A stretch of DNA of 64,000 bases from RH-AL1 sp964244495 (GCA_964244495.1 CAXTIU010000006.1:163402-227401), one strand, 5' to 3'; numbered from the stretch's first letter, positions 54,524 to 63,273 are shown. The notes: generated by a model from the letters alone, not told the origin. Numbers and translations: made by a program.

Positions 54524-55933
54524 TTAAACCGGGACCTGCTTTGGGCGCGGCGGGATCCTACCGTCGGTGGTCGCGTCGCCGATCATCGGCGCGGAGAGCG
54601 AAACCTCGCTCAGCCGATAGCCGCCGAACTTGCGGGCGCACAGGACGGCGAGGGACCCCGCGCCGACGGCGCCGACGACCAGCGCGAACGCGGGCGCGAT
54701 GAACACGTCTGCCAGCGGGAGGTGGCGCGCCAGTAGCGCCCCGCCAGCGACCTGCGCGCCGAGGGCGCCCACGCGGCCGAGCGCCTGCGCCCAACCAGCC
54801 CCCTTCGACCGCACCGCCGTGGGATAGATCATGCCGCAGACCGCGTTGAGCCCGAAGTTGTTGCCGGTGACGCAGAAGCCCGCACCGGCGATGATGGCGC
54901 CCAGGACCGTCGGCGACTCGTGGACCATCCCGATTGCCGCCATGATCGGGGCGCCGAGCGCGAATAGGGCGACGATCGACACGACGCCGAACCTGTCTAT
55001 GACGAAGAGGAGCACCGCGCCGCCGAGTAATCCGCCGATGGAGAACATCGAGGCGTTGACGCTGGCTTGGGCGGTGCCCGCCCCGGTCGATTGCAACAGG
55101 GTTGGAAGCCAGCTAACCGTGAAGAAGTTGGTGAACTGGTTGGCCGCGAGCACGATCCAGAGGACCGGCGTGACGACCGCCAAGCCGCCGGCGAAGAGCT
55201 TGGCCGGCGAGCCACCGTGGCGCACGACCGGGTCCTGCGTCGGAACGGTGAAGCGGGTGTAGGGATCAAGGCGGATATCCGGCCGAAGCGCGTGGGCGAC
55301 CCGCCTCACCGCGTCGTCGTCGCCGCGCTGGACGAGGTAGCGTATCGACTCCTGAAGGAAGAGGAGAACGCCCACCCCGACCGCGAGCGACAGGAGACCG
55401 CCGACGAGGAACAGCACGGGCCATCCAAAGTGGGGCACCAGCAACGCGGCGACGAAGCCCGGCAGCGCGATGCCCGCCGGCACCCCGAAGTTGACGATAA
55501 TGACGAACATGCCCCGGCGCCGCCTCGGGGCGGCCTCGGCGGCCAAGGCGATCACATTGGGGATCAGGCCGCCGAGACCCAGGCCGGTCAGGAAGCGGAG
55601 CACGACGAATTGCTGCAGGGTGGTGGCCGACATCGAGACCAGCGTGAACACGCTGACGGCGGCGAGGGTGAGGATGATTGCCTTCTTCCGGCCGAAGCGG
55701 TCCCCGACGTAGGCCAGCAGTGGCGCGCCGAACAGCAGGCCGAAGACCCCGGCCGACATGACCGGCACGAGCGCGTGGGGCGACACGTGCCATTGCTTGA
55801 CGAGCTCAGGCGTGGTGAAGCCCATCGTCGAGATGTCATAACCGTCCGCGACCATGGCGAGGGTCGCGACGATCAGGAAGACCACGCTGGAGCGTTGGAT
55901 CGCCTGCCCGTCGATTAGGTCGTTCAGGTCCAT
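54524..55933 (-). CDS. MFS transporter, aromatic acid:H+ symporter type
   Basis: Inner-membrane importer of the AAHS family (4-hydroxybenzoate, benzoate, protocatechuate relatives). 469 residues from the ATG at 55933 (MDLNDLIDGQAIQRSSVVFL). Diagnostic blocks: VADGYDISTMGFTTPELVK (DGYD motif of helix 1), YVGDRFGRKKAIILTLAAVS (loop 2-3) and RFLTGLGLGGLIPNVIALAA (helix 4). Twelve helices, uninterrupted, in contrast to the damaged paralogue at 51921. A TTG start at 55993 would begin just after the upstream stop. Confidence 0.93.
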   Translation of the reverse strand: MDLNDLIDGQAIQRSSVVFLIVATLAMVADGYDISTMGFTTPELVKQWHVSPHALVPVMSAGVFGLLFGAPLLAYVGDRFGRKKAIILTLAAVSVFTLVSMSATTLQQFVVLRFLTGLGLGGLIPNVIALAAEAAPRRRRGMFVIIVNFGVPAGIALPGFVAALLVPHFGWPVLFLVGGLLSLAVGVGVLLFLQESIRYLVQRGDDDAVRRVAHALRPDIRLDPYTRFTVPTQDPVVRHGGSPAKLFAGGLAVVTPVLWIVLAANQFTNFFTVSWLPTLLQSTGAGTAQASVNASMFSIGGLLGGAVLLFVIDRFGVVSIVALFALGAPIMAAIGMVHESPTVLGAIIAGAGFCVTGNNFGLNAVCGMIYPTAVRSKGAGWAQALGRVGALGAQVAGGALLARHLPLADVFIAPAFALVVGAVGAGSLAVLCARKFGGYRLSEVSLSAPMIGDATTDGRIPPRPKQVPV

Positions 55934-55996
55934 GCTGGGCGGACCACTCGCACCGGGGCTGTTCAACGCGTGTCCCTCTCGTCCGTGTTTCAAGCT

Positions 55997-57031
55997 TCAA
56001 GCGGGGTTCGAAACGCGCCGGGGCGCGGTCGCGGCATCAGGTGACCCGTGGCCCGGCTCCGCGAACCTCGGGAATAAGACGGAGGCGTTGCCGCCCCCAA
56101 TCGCGCGCCTGAGGTCCGGGTCGAGGTCGAGAGCCGCAAACTCCGTGACGCTGTGCCCGACCGGGAAGTAGGAGAAGTCGCTGCCGAACAGGAGATGGGT
56201 GTCGGGAACCACCGTCCGCAGGAGCCCCATGAACTCGGGGGCGTAGGCCTGAGCGCAGTCGAAGTGCAATTTCGCGAACTCGGCGTACACGCCGTCCGGG
56301 AACAGGGACGCCAAGCCTTCGGGACCGACCGTGCGCCAACCGGTGAAGCCCGCCATGCGACCCAGCAACGCCGGCGTGACGCCCCCGCCGTGGCAGAAGA
56401 TGAAGCGGATGTGAGGGTACTTGCGCGTCACGCCGTTGGCGAACAGGCTCAGGATCGCGCGCGCTGTGTTCGTCGGGAACTCGACCCACGGCGAGGAGAT
56501 GAGCCCGCCCCCGTAGTCGCGGCTCATCGCCCCGCATCGCGACGTCGGTGCGGGATGGACGAAGACGACCGCGCGGCGGGCGTCGAGTTCGGCGAAGACC
56601 GGCGCGTTCCGCTCGTCGCCCAGCCACAGGTCGCCCTCGCTGGTCGACATGCCGATGCCGTCCGCCCCCAGCACGTCGTAGGCGTAGGCGATCTCGGCCA
56701 GGGACAGGTCGACGTCGGGAAGCGGCAGCGAGGCGAAGAGGCCGAAGCGGCCGGGATGGTCCCGGCAAACCTTCGTGCCCCACTCGTTCGCGTCGCGGAC
56801 GCGTCCGGGGCGCGCGGGGCTGCCGGCGTCGTTGACCGGCCCCAGCGACGCGATCGCCGTCGCGATCCCGCTCCGGTCCAACTCGTCCAGGGCCATCCGG
56901 ACGGACCAGGGATTGCCCTCGTTGTCCTTCAGGCCGGGGTTGAAATGGTGGTGCACGTCGATCGACACGCCCGCCACGACGTTCGATCCGTCGGCCGCGC
57001 GGGCAGGCGGCTGCATCGCTCGCTTCCTCAC
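55997..57031 (-). CDS. Amidohydrolase family 2 protein (ACMSD-like decarboxylase or hydrolase)
   Basis: 344 residues; the same superfamily as the decarboxylase at 48168 but a different branch, nearer 6-methylsalicylate decarboxylase-like proteins. Metal site near the N-terminus SIDVHHHFNPG, middle His in VVFVHPAPT and FIFCHGGGVTPALLGRMAGF, late Asp in LLFGSDFSYFPVGHSV. The GTG start at 57031 overlaps the ligase stop (GTGA), so the two are translationally coupled; an ATG at 57016 is an alternative. Substrate unknown. Confidence 0.88.
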   Translation of the reverse strand: MRKRAMQPPARAADGSNVVAGVSIDVHHHFNPGLKDNEGNPWSVRMALDELDRSGIATAIASLGPVNDAGSPARPGRVRDANEWGTKVCRDHPGRFGLFASLPLPDVDLSLAEIAYAYDVLGADGIGMSTSEGDLWLGDERNAPVFAELDARRAVVFVHPAPTSRCGAMSRDYGGGLISSPWVEFPTNTARAILSLFANGVTRKYPHIRFIFCHGGGVTPALLGRMAGFTGWRTVGPEGLASLFPDGVYAEFAKLHFDCAQAYAPEFMGLLRTVVPDTHLLFGSDFSYFPVGHSVTEFAALDLDPDLRRAIGGGNASVLFPRFAEPGHGSPDAATAPRRVSNPA

Positions 57032-58698
57032 CCGGCGCGAGCCGCCGGCACATCGACGCCGGGTTCGGGACCCGCTTCCATGGCAACCTTGGCCGCGACC
57101 ATGGCGCGCAACGTCGCCTTGTCGACCTTCCCGACCCTGGTGAGCGGGAACGCATCGATGATCTCGACGCGCTCGGGGAGCTTGTACTTGGCGATGTCAA
57201 GGTCGAGGAGGAACGAGCCGAGCCGCTCCATGGTCAATGGCGGCCGCTCGGCGTGCATGATGAGGTAAGCGCAGGCCTTCTCACCGAAGACAGGGTCCGG
57301 CATGGCCACGAGGCGGACGTCTGCGACGTCGGGATGGCGGCCGATCAAACCCTCGATCTCCTCGGCGCCGATCTTCTCGCCGCCGCGATTGATGTTATCC
57401 TTGATCCGGCCCTCGAACGAGTAGCAGGTCCGGTCGTCAAGGACGTGCGCCCTCATCAGGTCCCCCGACCGGAAAAAGCCGTCGGCGGTGAAGGACCTCG
57501 CCGTCGTGTCGGGATCGCCGAAGTAGCAGGTGAGCGTGCTGGGACCTCGGAAGCAGAGCTCGCCGACCTCCCCGAAGGCTACCTCGGCGTCGGTCTCGGG
57601 GACCAGGAGGCGGACCTCGTCGCCCGGCGACAAGGGGTAGCCCACGGTGCGGTGGCGCAGCGCGGCCGACGTCGTCGGGGCGGCCGCGAACACCATGCCC
57701 TCCGTCATGCCGAACATTTGTCCGACCGGGATGCCGACGTGCGCCTCTACGGCGTCGGCCCGCGTCAGCGAGAAGAATTGTCGCAACGAGCCGATCTCGT
57801 GGTTGTGGAGGTCCTTGACCTCCAGCAGCTTGGCGGCGACCGGGCCGATGCTGCCGCTGAACGTGACTTGGTGCCGCTCGACGAGGTGCAGCATCTCCGC
57901 GATGTCGACGCGCGTCTGCAACACGAGTGTCCGGCCTTCCAGGCCCACGGGAAGCACGGCGAACATGGCGCCGGCGTTGTGGATGAGCGGCAGGCTCCAC
58001 AGCGACACGTCGTCCCCGTCCAGCATGTAGCGTTGGGACAGCTGGAGCGTCGCGGCGAGGTACTCGCCGTGCATCCGCGGGATGATCTTCGGGAGGCTGG
58101 TCGACCCGCCCGAGAGCTGGAACACCGCGACGTCCAGGATGCCCGGGCCGGCGCCCGCGACGCGCGCACGCGCGGCGTCGATTCCGAAGGCGGTCGCCAT
58201 CGCCTGGAGCGACAGCGCCCCCTCGCGCTCGCCCCGCACGACGATGACGTGGTGCATGGATGGGGCGGCCGCCGCCAACTCGAGCGCGAAGCCCACTTGG
58301 TCGAAACGCGGGTTGACGTCGGCCTGGACGAACATCGCCCTCGCCGCCGTGGCCTCCGCGAAGTGGCGCATTTCCGACATACGGTACTGCGGCAGCGTGC
58401 AGACCGGCACCACGCCAGACTTCATGCAGCCGTAGAACGCGATGAAAAACTCGGTGACGGTGCCGACCTGGAACAGTGCGCGGTCGCCCGGCTCGAGCCC
58501 GAGGTTGAGGAGGCTGGCCGCCACCGACTCGCTCCGGGCATTCAGTTCGGCGAAGGTCAGCGATCCTGCCGGGTCGACGACCGCCGTCTTCGAGGGCGCG
58601 ACCGCGGCCGTCGCGCGAAGGCTGTCCCCAATCGTCAAGTCCAGCCAGTTGCCACCGGCGAGCTGAGCGCGCGCGTATTCGGGGGAGCGATACGTCAT
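57028..58698 (-). CDS. Aryl-acid AMP ligase, EntE/DhbE-like
   Basis: Activates a (hydroxy)benzoate as the acyl-adenylate and probably transfers it to CoA or a carrier. 556 residues from the ATG at 58698. Core motifs: A3 FQLSGGSTSLPKIIPRMHGE, A5 GQMFGMTEGMVFAAAPT (the MFGMxEG form of 2,3-dihydroxybenzoate ligases), A7/A8 FFRSGDLMRAHVLDDRTCYS and GRIKDNINRGGEKIGAEEIE, A10 lysine in PLTRVGKVDKATLR. No aryl-carrier protein, condensation or isochorismate gene is nearby, which argues for catabolism (CoA) over siderophore synthesis. Resembles salicylate-AMP ligases of salicylyl-CoA pathways. Divergent from the hydrolase at 58987. Confidence 0.9.
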   Translation of the reverse strand: MTYRSPEYARAQLAGGNWLDLTIGDSLRATAAVAPSKTAVVDPAGSLTFAELNARSESVAASLLNLGLEPGDRALFQVGTVTEFFIAFYGCMKSGVVPVCTLPQYRMSEMRHFAEATAARAMFVQADVNPRFDQVGFALELAAAAPSMHHVIVVRGEREGALSLQAMATAFGIDAARARVAGAGPGILDVAVFQLSGGSTSLPKIIPRMHGEYLAATLQLSQRYMLDGDDVSLWSLPLIHNAGAMFAVLPVGLEGRTLVLQTRVDIAEMLHLVERHQVTFSGSIGPVAAKLLEVKDLHNHEIGSLRQFFSLTRADAVEAHVGIPVGQMFGMTEGMVFAAAPTTSAALRHRTVGYPLSPGDEVRLLVPETDAEVAFGEVGELCFRGPSTLTCYFGDPDTTARSFTADGFFRSGDLMRAHVLDDRTCYSFEGRIKDNINRGGEKIGAEEIEGLIGRHPDVADVRLVAMPDPVFGEKACAYLIMHAERPPLTMERLGSFLLDLDIAKYKLPERVEIIDAFPLTRVGKVDKATLRAMVAAKVAMEAGPEPGVDVPAARAG

Positions 58699-58986
58699 GC
58701 CCTCGATGCGATGGCGTGGCGTCAAGCCCGAACCATCCACCTGCTCGGGCAAACACGGTTCAGGCTTTTGATGGATTCCCAAGCCCCGACTCTCCCCTCG
58801 CCGTCGCCTCGATCACCGTCGAGTTCAACCCGTCGCCGCTATTCCGAGCGACGCTTTCGTCCGATATTCCACGATAGCGTTGGCAGGTCAATGAAGCCGA
58901 GAGGCCGATGGTCGATCTCGGTTGATCGGCCAAGATCTCGACGATATCATCGAAAGATCGACAATAACGACGAAGAGTTGGTCCGA
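58699..58986 (+). promoter_or_regulatory. Divergent promoter region of ligase and hydrolase
   Basis: 288 bp between two start codons. Contains acgatagcgttg (58871-58882), shared in reverse orientation with the decarboxylase upstream region, and catcgaaagatcgaca (58948-58963), which on the minus strand reads tgtcgatctttcgatg and matches the palindrome upstream of the monooxygenase at 11 of 16 positions. Both are candidate operators for the nearby TetR regulator. Confidence 0.5.
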
Positions 58987-60231
58987 ATGAGCGAACGCGA
59001 GGCGACGGCTGGCTTTCGCAACGCCGAGTGGACGATGGGCCAGCTTCCCGAGGGAAGCGGTGTCAGCGTGCATCCGCTCCGCACCGCCGACGGCGCCGCC
59101 GTCAACGGCTTCCTCTACACCGCCGGTCCGTCGGACGTCGTTGCCTGCATCATGCACCCGCGCGAGTTCCTGGCCAGCCACTACCTCGTTCCCGAACTTC
59201 TCTCGGCGGGATATTCCGTCTTCACGCAGACGTCGCGTTCGGTCGGCTCGGACCTCCGCCTGGAACACGAGATCACGCTGCTGGACGTGGCCGCCGGCCT
59301 GTCGTTCCTGAAGGCTTCGGGGTTCAAGAGGATCGTCCTAATCGGCAATTCCGGCGGCGCCAGCCTCTACACCTTCTACAATCAACAGTCGCTACTCGCG
59401 CCGGCGGACCGGCACCGGCACACGCCCGGCGGACGCCCGACCGGGCTCAAAACGCTCGCCATGCCGCCGGCGGACGGCATGATCCTGGTATCGCCCCACC
59501 CTGGGCAGGGCATGGTCCTGATGAACTGCATCGATCCCTCTGTCAGCGACGAGGCCGACCCGCTCTCCATCGCGCCGGCGTTCGACTTCCTCGATCCCGA
59601 CAACGGCTACCGCCCCGCGCCGGACGGGGCTAGCTACGCCCCGACCTTCGTCGAGCGCTTTCGCGCCGCGCAGCGCGAGCGCGTCGCCCGCCTCGATGCG
59701 ACCGCGCGCAACCTGATCGACCGACGGCTCGCCGCCCGCAAGAGGGCCAAGGCGGACGGGGACCGCGAGGATCGCATCCTCGGCGCGCACACGACCGCCA
59801 TGACCATCTGGCGCACGGACGCCGACCTTCGGTGCTGGGACCCGACGTTGGACCCGTCCGATCGTCCGATCGGTTCGATCTGGAGCAACGACCCCTACGT
59901 CACGAATTTCGGGGTCGTCGGTTTCGCCCGGTTCTGCACGCCGGAGGCATGGCTGTCGACCTGGTCGGGGTTGTCGTCCCGGGCAAACATGTACGAGACC
60001 GCGCGATCGATCGAACAACCGCTGCTGCTGATTGAGTACAGTGGCGATCAGGTGGTGTTCCCCGCCGACGTCGAGCGGATCTTCGGGGTCGTCCCTTCCG
60101 CGGATCGGAAGCGTCACAGCTTCAAGGGCGATCATCACGGCCAGCCGCTCGGGGCCGGCGAGGAGCCGGGCCGGACAGGCGCCGGCCGCGCGATCCGCGA
60201 CTGGTTGGGCGAGCGCTTCCCTCGCGCTTGA
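58987..60231 (+). CDS. Alpha/beta hydrolase of the aryl-acid cluster
   Basis: 414 residues from the ATG at 58987. Alpha/beta-hydrolase fold with an N-terminal strand region (VNGFLYTAGPSDVVACIMHP), LLSAGYSVFTQTSRSVGSDL, the nucleophile elbow IVLIGNSGGASLYTFYNQQS (Ser), a long helical cap, late acid in PLLLIEYSGDQVVFPADVER and His in HSFKGDHHGQPLG. No signal peptide, so cytoplasmic. Given the divergent ligase it could act on the acyl-CoA or acyl-adenylate (thioesterase or acyltransferase), but this is inference. The long open frame upstream of the ATG is antisense to the ligase. Confidence 0.85.
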   Translation: MSEREATAGFRNAEWTMGQLPEGSGVSVHPLRTADGAAVNGFLYTAGPSDVVACIMHPREFLASHYLVPELLSAGYSVFTQTSRSVGSDLRLEHEITLLDVAAGLSFLKASGFKRIVLIGNSGGASLYTFYNQQSLLAPADRHRHTPGGRPTGLKTLAMPPADGMILVSPHPGQGMVLMNCIDPSVSDEADPLSIAPAFDFLDPDNGYRPAPDGASYAPTFVERFRAAQRERVARLDATARNLIDRRLAARKRAKADGDREDRILGAHTTAMTIWRTDADLRCWDPTLDPSDRPIGSIWSNDPYVTNFGVVGFARFCTPEAWLSTWSGLSSRANMYETARSIEQPLLLIEYSGDQVVFPADVERIFGVVPSADRKRHSFKGDHHGQPLGAGEEPGRTGAGRAIRDWLGERFPRA

Positions 60232-60308
60232 AGAGGACGCGCTTGCCGTCCTCGCCGCGCGGCTGATACTGCAGGTGGAGGGTCGTGTTCTCACCAGGTA
60301 GGAACGGA

Positions 60309-61088
60309 ATGCCGGTCACGCCGCTACGAGGCGCCAAAGCCGAGGGTACCAAGTCCGACATCCGCCGTGCCCCGTTCCGCAAAGACAAGACCGACGACGA
60401 CGCATATCCATCGGGCGCTCGTCGTGACCTCCTTGCCGCCGAGGTCCTCGGAAAGGCCGCCGAACTCTTCGCCTCGCAGGGGTTCGCGGCGACGAGCCTG
60501 AAGGACGTCGCCGACGCGGTCGGCCTACAGCGATCATCCATTTACTATTATTACCCCAACAAGGACGCCCTCCTGGCCGAACTCATCCAGGGCGCCACCT
60601 TACCGGTCACGCAGATCTTCAAGGAGGTCGAGGCAGAAGCCTTGCCGGTCCTGGGGAAGATCAAGGAGGTGGTGCGGCGCCTCGTCCTGTGGGTTGGCGA
60701 TCCGCAGACGCACTTCCGGCTCATGGACCGCTGCGAGGCGGAACTCCCCCCCGCCATCGCGAAGCTGCATACCTACGCCAAGCGCCACGTGCTCAACGAA
60801 ACGATCAAGCTGATCGACGCGGCGGTCTTGGCCGGCGAGGCGCGCGCCAAGGACACCCGCGTCAGCGCCTTTTCCATCATCGGCATGACGATGTGGACAG
60901 CCTGGTGGTTCCAACCCGGACAGGGCCGTTCACTTGAAGATGTCGCGGCGGAGATCGCGGATAACGCCATTGCTGTGCTTCAGCGAACGGATGCCGCCAA
61001 GCATGCCGCCACGGTTCACGACCTGACGCGGGAAATCAGGGACAGCCTGGCCCTTATCGATCGGCTGACGGCACCCACCGAACGCTAG
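60309..61088 (+). CDS. TetR/AcrR family regulator
   Basis: 259 residues from the ATG at 60309. Arg/Lys-rich leader of about 40 residues, then the HTH: LAAEVLGKAAELFASQGFAA, TSLKDVADAVGLQRSSIYYY (recognition helix), YPNKDALLAELIQGA. The ligand-binding domain (FRLMDRCEAELPPAIAKLHT, IIGMTMWTAWWFQPGQGRSL) resembles regulators of acyl-CoA and aromatic pathways (TetR_C_33-like). Its stop overlaps the convergent small gene. Palindrome at 62026 is a likely operator. Confidence 0.9.
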   Translation: MPVTPLRGAKAEGTKSDIRRAPFRKDKTDDDAYPSGARRDLLAAEVLGKAAELFASQGFAATSLKDVADAVGLQRSSIYYYYPNKDALLAELIQGATLPVTQIFKEVEAEALPVLGKIKEVVRRLVLWVGDPQTHFRLMDRCEAELPPAIAKLHTYAKRHVLNETIKLIDAAVLAGEARAKDTRVSAFSIIGMTMWTAWWFQPGQGRSLEDVAAEIADNAIAVLQRTDAAKHAATVHDLTREIRDSLALIDRLTAPTER

Positions 61089-61354
61089 ACGAACACCGGA
61101 GGTTCGTTGGTCGGTGCGAGCTTGATGCGATCGGCGTCGAAGGACACGATCTTTCCATCGAGGCCGCCGGTCAAGCATCCGAACCAAACCGCTTCCCCGA
61201 GGTTGGTCGCGGCCCGCTCGATCTCGACGACGCCGTCGAACTCGACGTAGATGTAGCCGCGACGCGGCGCGTGGACGCGGCACCGGTCGTTCGTCTTCGC
61301 GACACGCACGATGGACGCGAACTCCGGAACATCCAGGACGTAGAAGCCGCTCAC
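61085..61354 (-). CDS. 89-residue protein coupled to the VOC gene, unknown
   Basis: Starts with a GTG overlapping the VOC stop (GTGA at 61351-61354) and ends in a 4-bp overlap with tetR. Product: SGFYVLDVPEFASIVRVAKT, RCRVHAPRRGYIYVEFDGVV, EIERAATNLGEAVWFGCLTG, GLDGKIVSFDADRIKLAPTN. Strand-rich, soluble, no recognised domain. The coupling suggests a subunit or accessory of the VOC protein. Confidence 0.7.
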   Translation of the reverse strand: MSGFYVLDVPEFASIVRVAKTNDRCRVHAPRRGYIYVEFDGVVEIERAATNLGEAVWFGCLTGGLDGKIVSFDADRIKLAPTNEPPVFV

Positions 61355-61974
61355 GAAACAGGCTCTACACTTCTCTGGTGCTTGGCGACGTGATCGGCCT
61401 TTAGGCGCCAAAGCTGCTCGATCGTGGTCCAAGCCCCGTTGTCCGCCAGGTCGAGCGCGGCAGCGATCGTCAGTTCGGCGTCGATGCCATCGATTCGCTC
61501 GACGGCGCGCAGCGGCCGGGTAATCTCCAGCGGGTAGAAGTTTGGGTCTCGGAAGTAGATCGACTCGAGGATTTCGTGCTTGATCGACTGGCTGACTTGG
61601 ACGCCCGCCGTCTGCAGACGGGCCTGCCAGGCGAGGAGTTCCTCCTCGGTCTCGACGCGCCAGGCGGTGTGGTTGGCCATCGCCATGTAGCCGCGCGGCA
61701 CCTTCATCTCCGGCGGCTGTTCCGTGCCAATGTAGTAGAAGAATGCGATCGTGCTGCCGTTGCCGGCGTCGAAGAAGAAGTGGATGAAGTCCGCGTGCGC
61801 TTCCTTGGCGCGGCCCCAACCCTTTGCGGTAATAGCGTGCACAAGGGGGAGCCCCAGCTTGTCGCGGTAAAACTCGATCGTCTCGCGCAGCTTCCACGTC
61901 GGGCGGGCGGTGTGATCCACGCCACTAAGCTGCAACTGGGTGAGAGGCGAGCCCTGACAGTCTTCCTGTTTCAT
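61351..61974 (-). CDS. VOC superfamily protein (glyoxalase/extradiol dioxygenase fold)
   Basis: 207 residues from the ATG at 61974 (MKQEDCQGSPLTQLQLSGVD). VOC fold: GVDHTARPTWKLRETIEFYR, DKLGLPLVHAITAKGWGRAK, ADFIHFFFDAGNGSTIAFFY, NHTAWRVETEEELLAWQARL, ESIYFRDPNFYPLEITRPLR. Candidate metal ligands are the His in GVDHT, the His in MANHTAW and the Glu in LEITRP, the His-His-Glu set of VOC metalloenzymes. It could be an extradiol-type dioxygenase, epimerase or hydrolase; family alone does not decide. Divergent from the monooxygenase with a palindrome between them. Confidence 0.85.
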   Translation of the reverse strand: MKQEDCQGSPLTQLQLSGVDHTARPTWKLRETIEFYRDKLGLPLVHAITAKGWGRAKEAHADFIHFFFDAGNGSTIAFFYYIGTEQPPEMKVPRGYMAMANHTAWRVETEEELLAWQARLQTAGVQVSQSIKHEILESIYFRDPNFYPLEITRPLRAVERIDGIDAELTIAAALDLADNGAWTTIEQLWRLKADHVAKHQRSVEPVS

Positions 61975-62025
61975 CCCAATGTCCTGATTTTGATGTTGTC
62001 TGAGCTTGGCAGCCCTCGACGCATG

Positions 62026-62041
62026 TGTCAATATATCGACA
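62026..62041. promoter_or_regulatory. 16-bp palindrome, candidate TetR operator
   Basis: tgtcaatatatcgaca is a near-perfect dyad (14 of 16 positions symmetric, tgtcRatatatYgaca). It lies between the divergent VOC (start 61974) and monooxygenase (start 62082) genes, 52 bp and 40 bp from the two start codons, placed to control both. It stands out as AT-rich in GC-rich DNA. Confidence 0.65.
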
Positions 62042-62081
62042 AAGACGCTTAAAAGATGATCATTTGGGTGGAGGATGTTGT

Positions 62082-63236
62082 TTGCGTATCGCGGTGATAG
62101 GCGGAGGACCTGCGGGGCTGCTCTTCGCGAAGTTGTCGAAGCGGGCTGATCCGGCGTGTTCGATCGACGTGTTCGAGCAGAACCCCGCGAATGCGACCTA
62201 CGGGTTCGGCGTCGTGCTGGCCGACATCGCGCTCAGCATTCTCGACGACGTCGACTCGAACCTTCGTCGCCGGATCGCCGAGTTCGCCGAGTTTCAGGAT
62301 CGCATCACGCTCGTCCACAAGGGCGTGCCGATCGCGCTCAAGGGCAACGGGTTCATGGGCATCAGCCGCGTCAAGCTGCTGCGGCTGATGCAGGAGAACG
62401 CGATCGAGGAGGGCGTGCGGATCAACTTCGAAGCCCGCGTCAAGACGCCGTCCGACCTCGCTGGCTATGACCTGATCGTGGGGGCGGACGGGGTGAACAG
62501 CGCCGTGCGGACGTCGCTCAACGAACATTTCAAGGCGGTCAAGGAGCCTCGGCTCTTCAAGTGGGTCTGGTACGCCACGCCCAAGCGGCTGGAGTCGGTC
62601 GGCCTGATCTTTCAGGACACCGCGTTCGGGACGTTCATCGCCCACAGCTACCGCTTCTCGCCCGAACTAGGGACGTTCGTGATCGAGTGCAGCGAGGAAA
62701 CGTGGCGCAAGGCCGGCCTGGACACGGCGAGCGACGAGGAAAGCCGGGCGACCTGCGGCGCGATCTTCGCCGACTTCCTCGGTGGCGAGCGGCTGGTCTC
62801 GAACCGTTCGACCTGGTTCAACCCGGAATTCGTCACGAGCCGGCACTGGCATCACGGAAACGTGGTGTTGATCGGCGACGCGCTGAAGACCGTTCATCCC
62901 TCGATCGGCTCAGGCACGCGCGTCGCGTTACAGGACGCGATCGCCCTTTCCAAGGCCCTGGCCGAATGCGGCGACGTTCCATCCGCCCTCACCGCCTTCG
63001 AACGCGACAGAAGGGGGGGAGCCGACACGTTCCAGGGCGCCGCGATGAGGAGTATCCTTTGGTATGAGAGCGTCGACGAGAAGATGCACTTGGACCCTGT
63101 CCCGTTCGCCTACGACTACATGATGCGAACGGGGCGCGTGAACGACGAGAAGCTGCGGCGGCTGGATCCCGAGTTCGCGGACCTCGTGAAGGGCCATGGT
63201 CTCGGTACCACGCCCGAACTCGTCGCCTCGATCTAG
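62082..63236 (+). CDS. FAD-dependent aryl monooxygenase, salicylyl-CoA 5-hydroxylase-like
   Basis: Group A flavin hydroxylase. 384 residues from a TTG at 62082, chosen for the Shine-Dalgarno gtggagg 7 bases upstream. FAD motif RIAVIGGGPAGLLFAKLSKR, then VFEQNPANATYGFGVVLADI, which is characteristic of salicylyl-CoA 5-hydroxylase and aminobenzoyl-CoA monooxygenase rather than free-acid hydroxylases; DG motif YDLIVGADGVNSAVRTSLNE; GD motif VLIGDALKTVHPSIGSGTRV. Shorter than bifunctional relatives, having only the hydroxylase part. With the aryl-AMP ligase at 57028 it suggests ring hydroxylation of a CoA-activated hydroxybenzoate (inference). Confidence 0.9.
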   Translation: MRIAVIGGGPAGLLFAKLSKRADPACSIDVFEQNPANATYGFGVVLADIALSILDDVDSNLRRRIAEFAEFQDRITLVHKGVPIALKGNGFMGISRVKLLRLMQENAIEEGVRINFEARVKTPSDLAGYDLIVGADGVNSAVRTSLNEHFKAVKEPRLFKWVWYATPKRLESVGLIFQDTAFGTFIAHSYRFSPELGTFVIECSEETWRKAGLDTASDEESRATCGAIFADFLGGERLVSNRSTWFNPEFVTSRHWHHGNVVLIGDALKTVHPSIGSGTRVALQDAIALSKALAECGDVPSALTAFERDRRGGADTFQGAAMRSILWYESVDEKMHLDPVPFAYDYMMRTGRVNDEKLRRLDPEFADLVKGHGLGTTPELVASI

Positions 63237-63273
63237 CGCGAGGATCGCGGACGTCCCACTCAGAGGAGACGAG

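Noticed and set aside
57028..58698. Siderophore biosynthesis (EntE) locus
   Set aside because: No isochorismate synthase, isochorismatase, carrier protein or NRPS module nearby; the context is catabolic.
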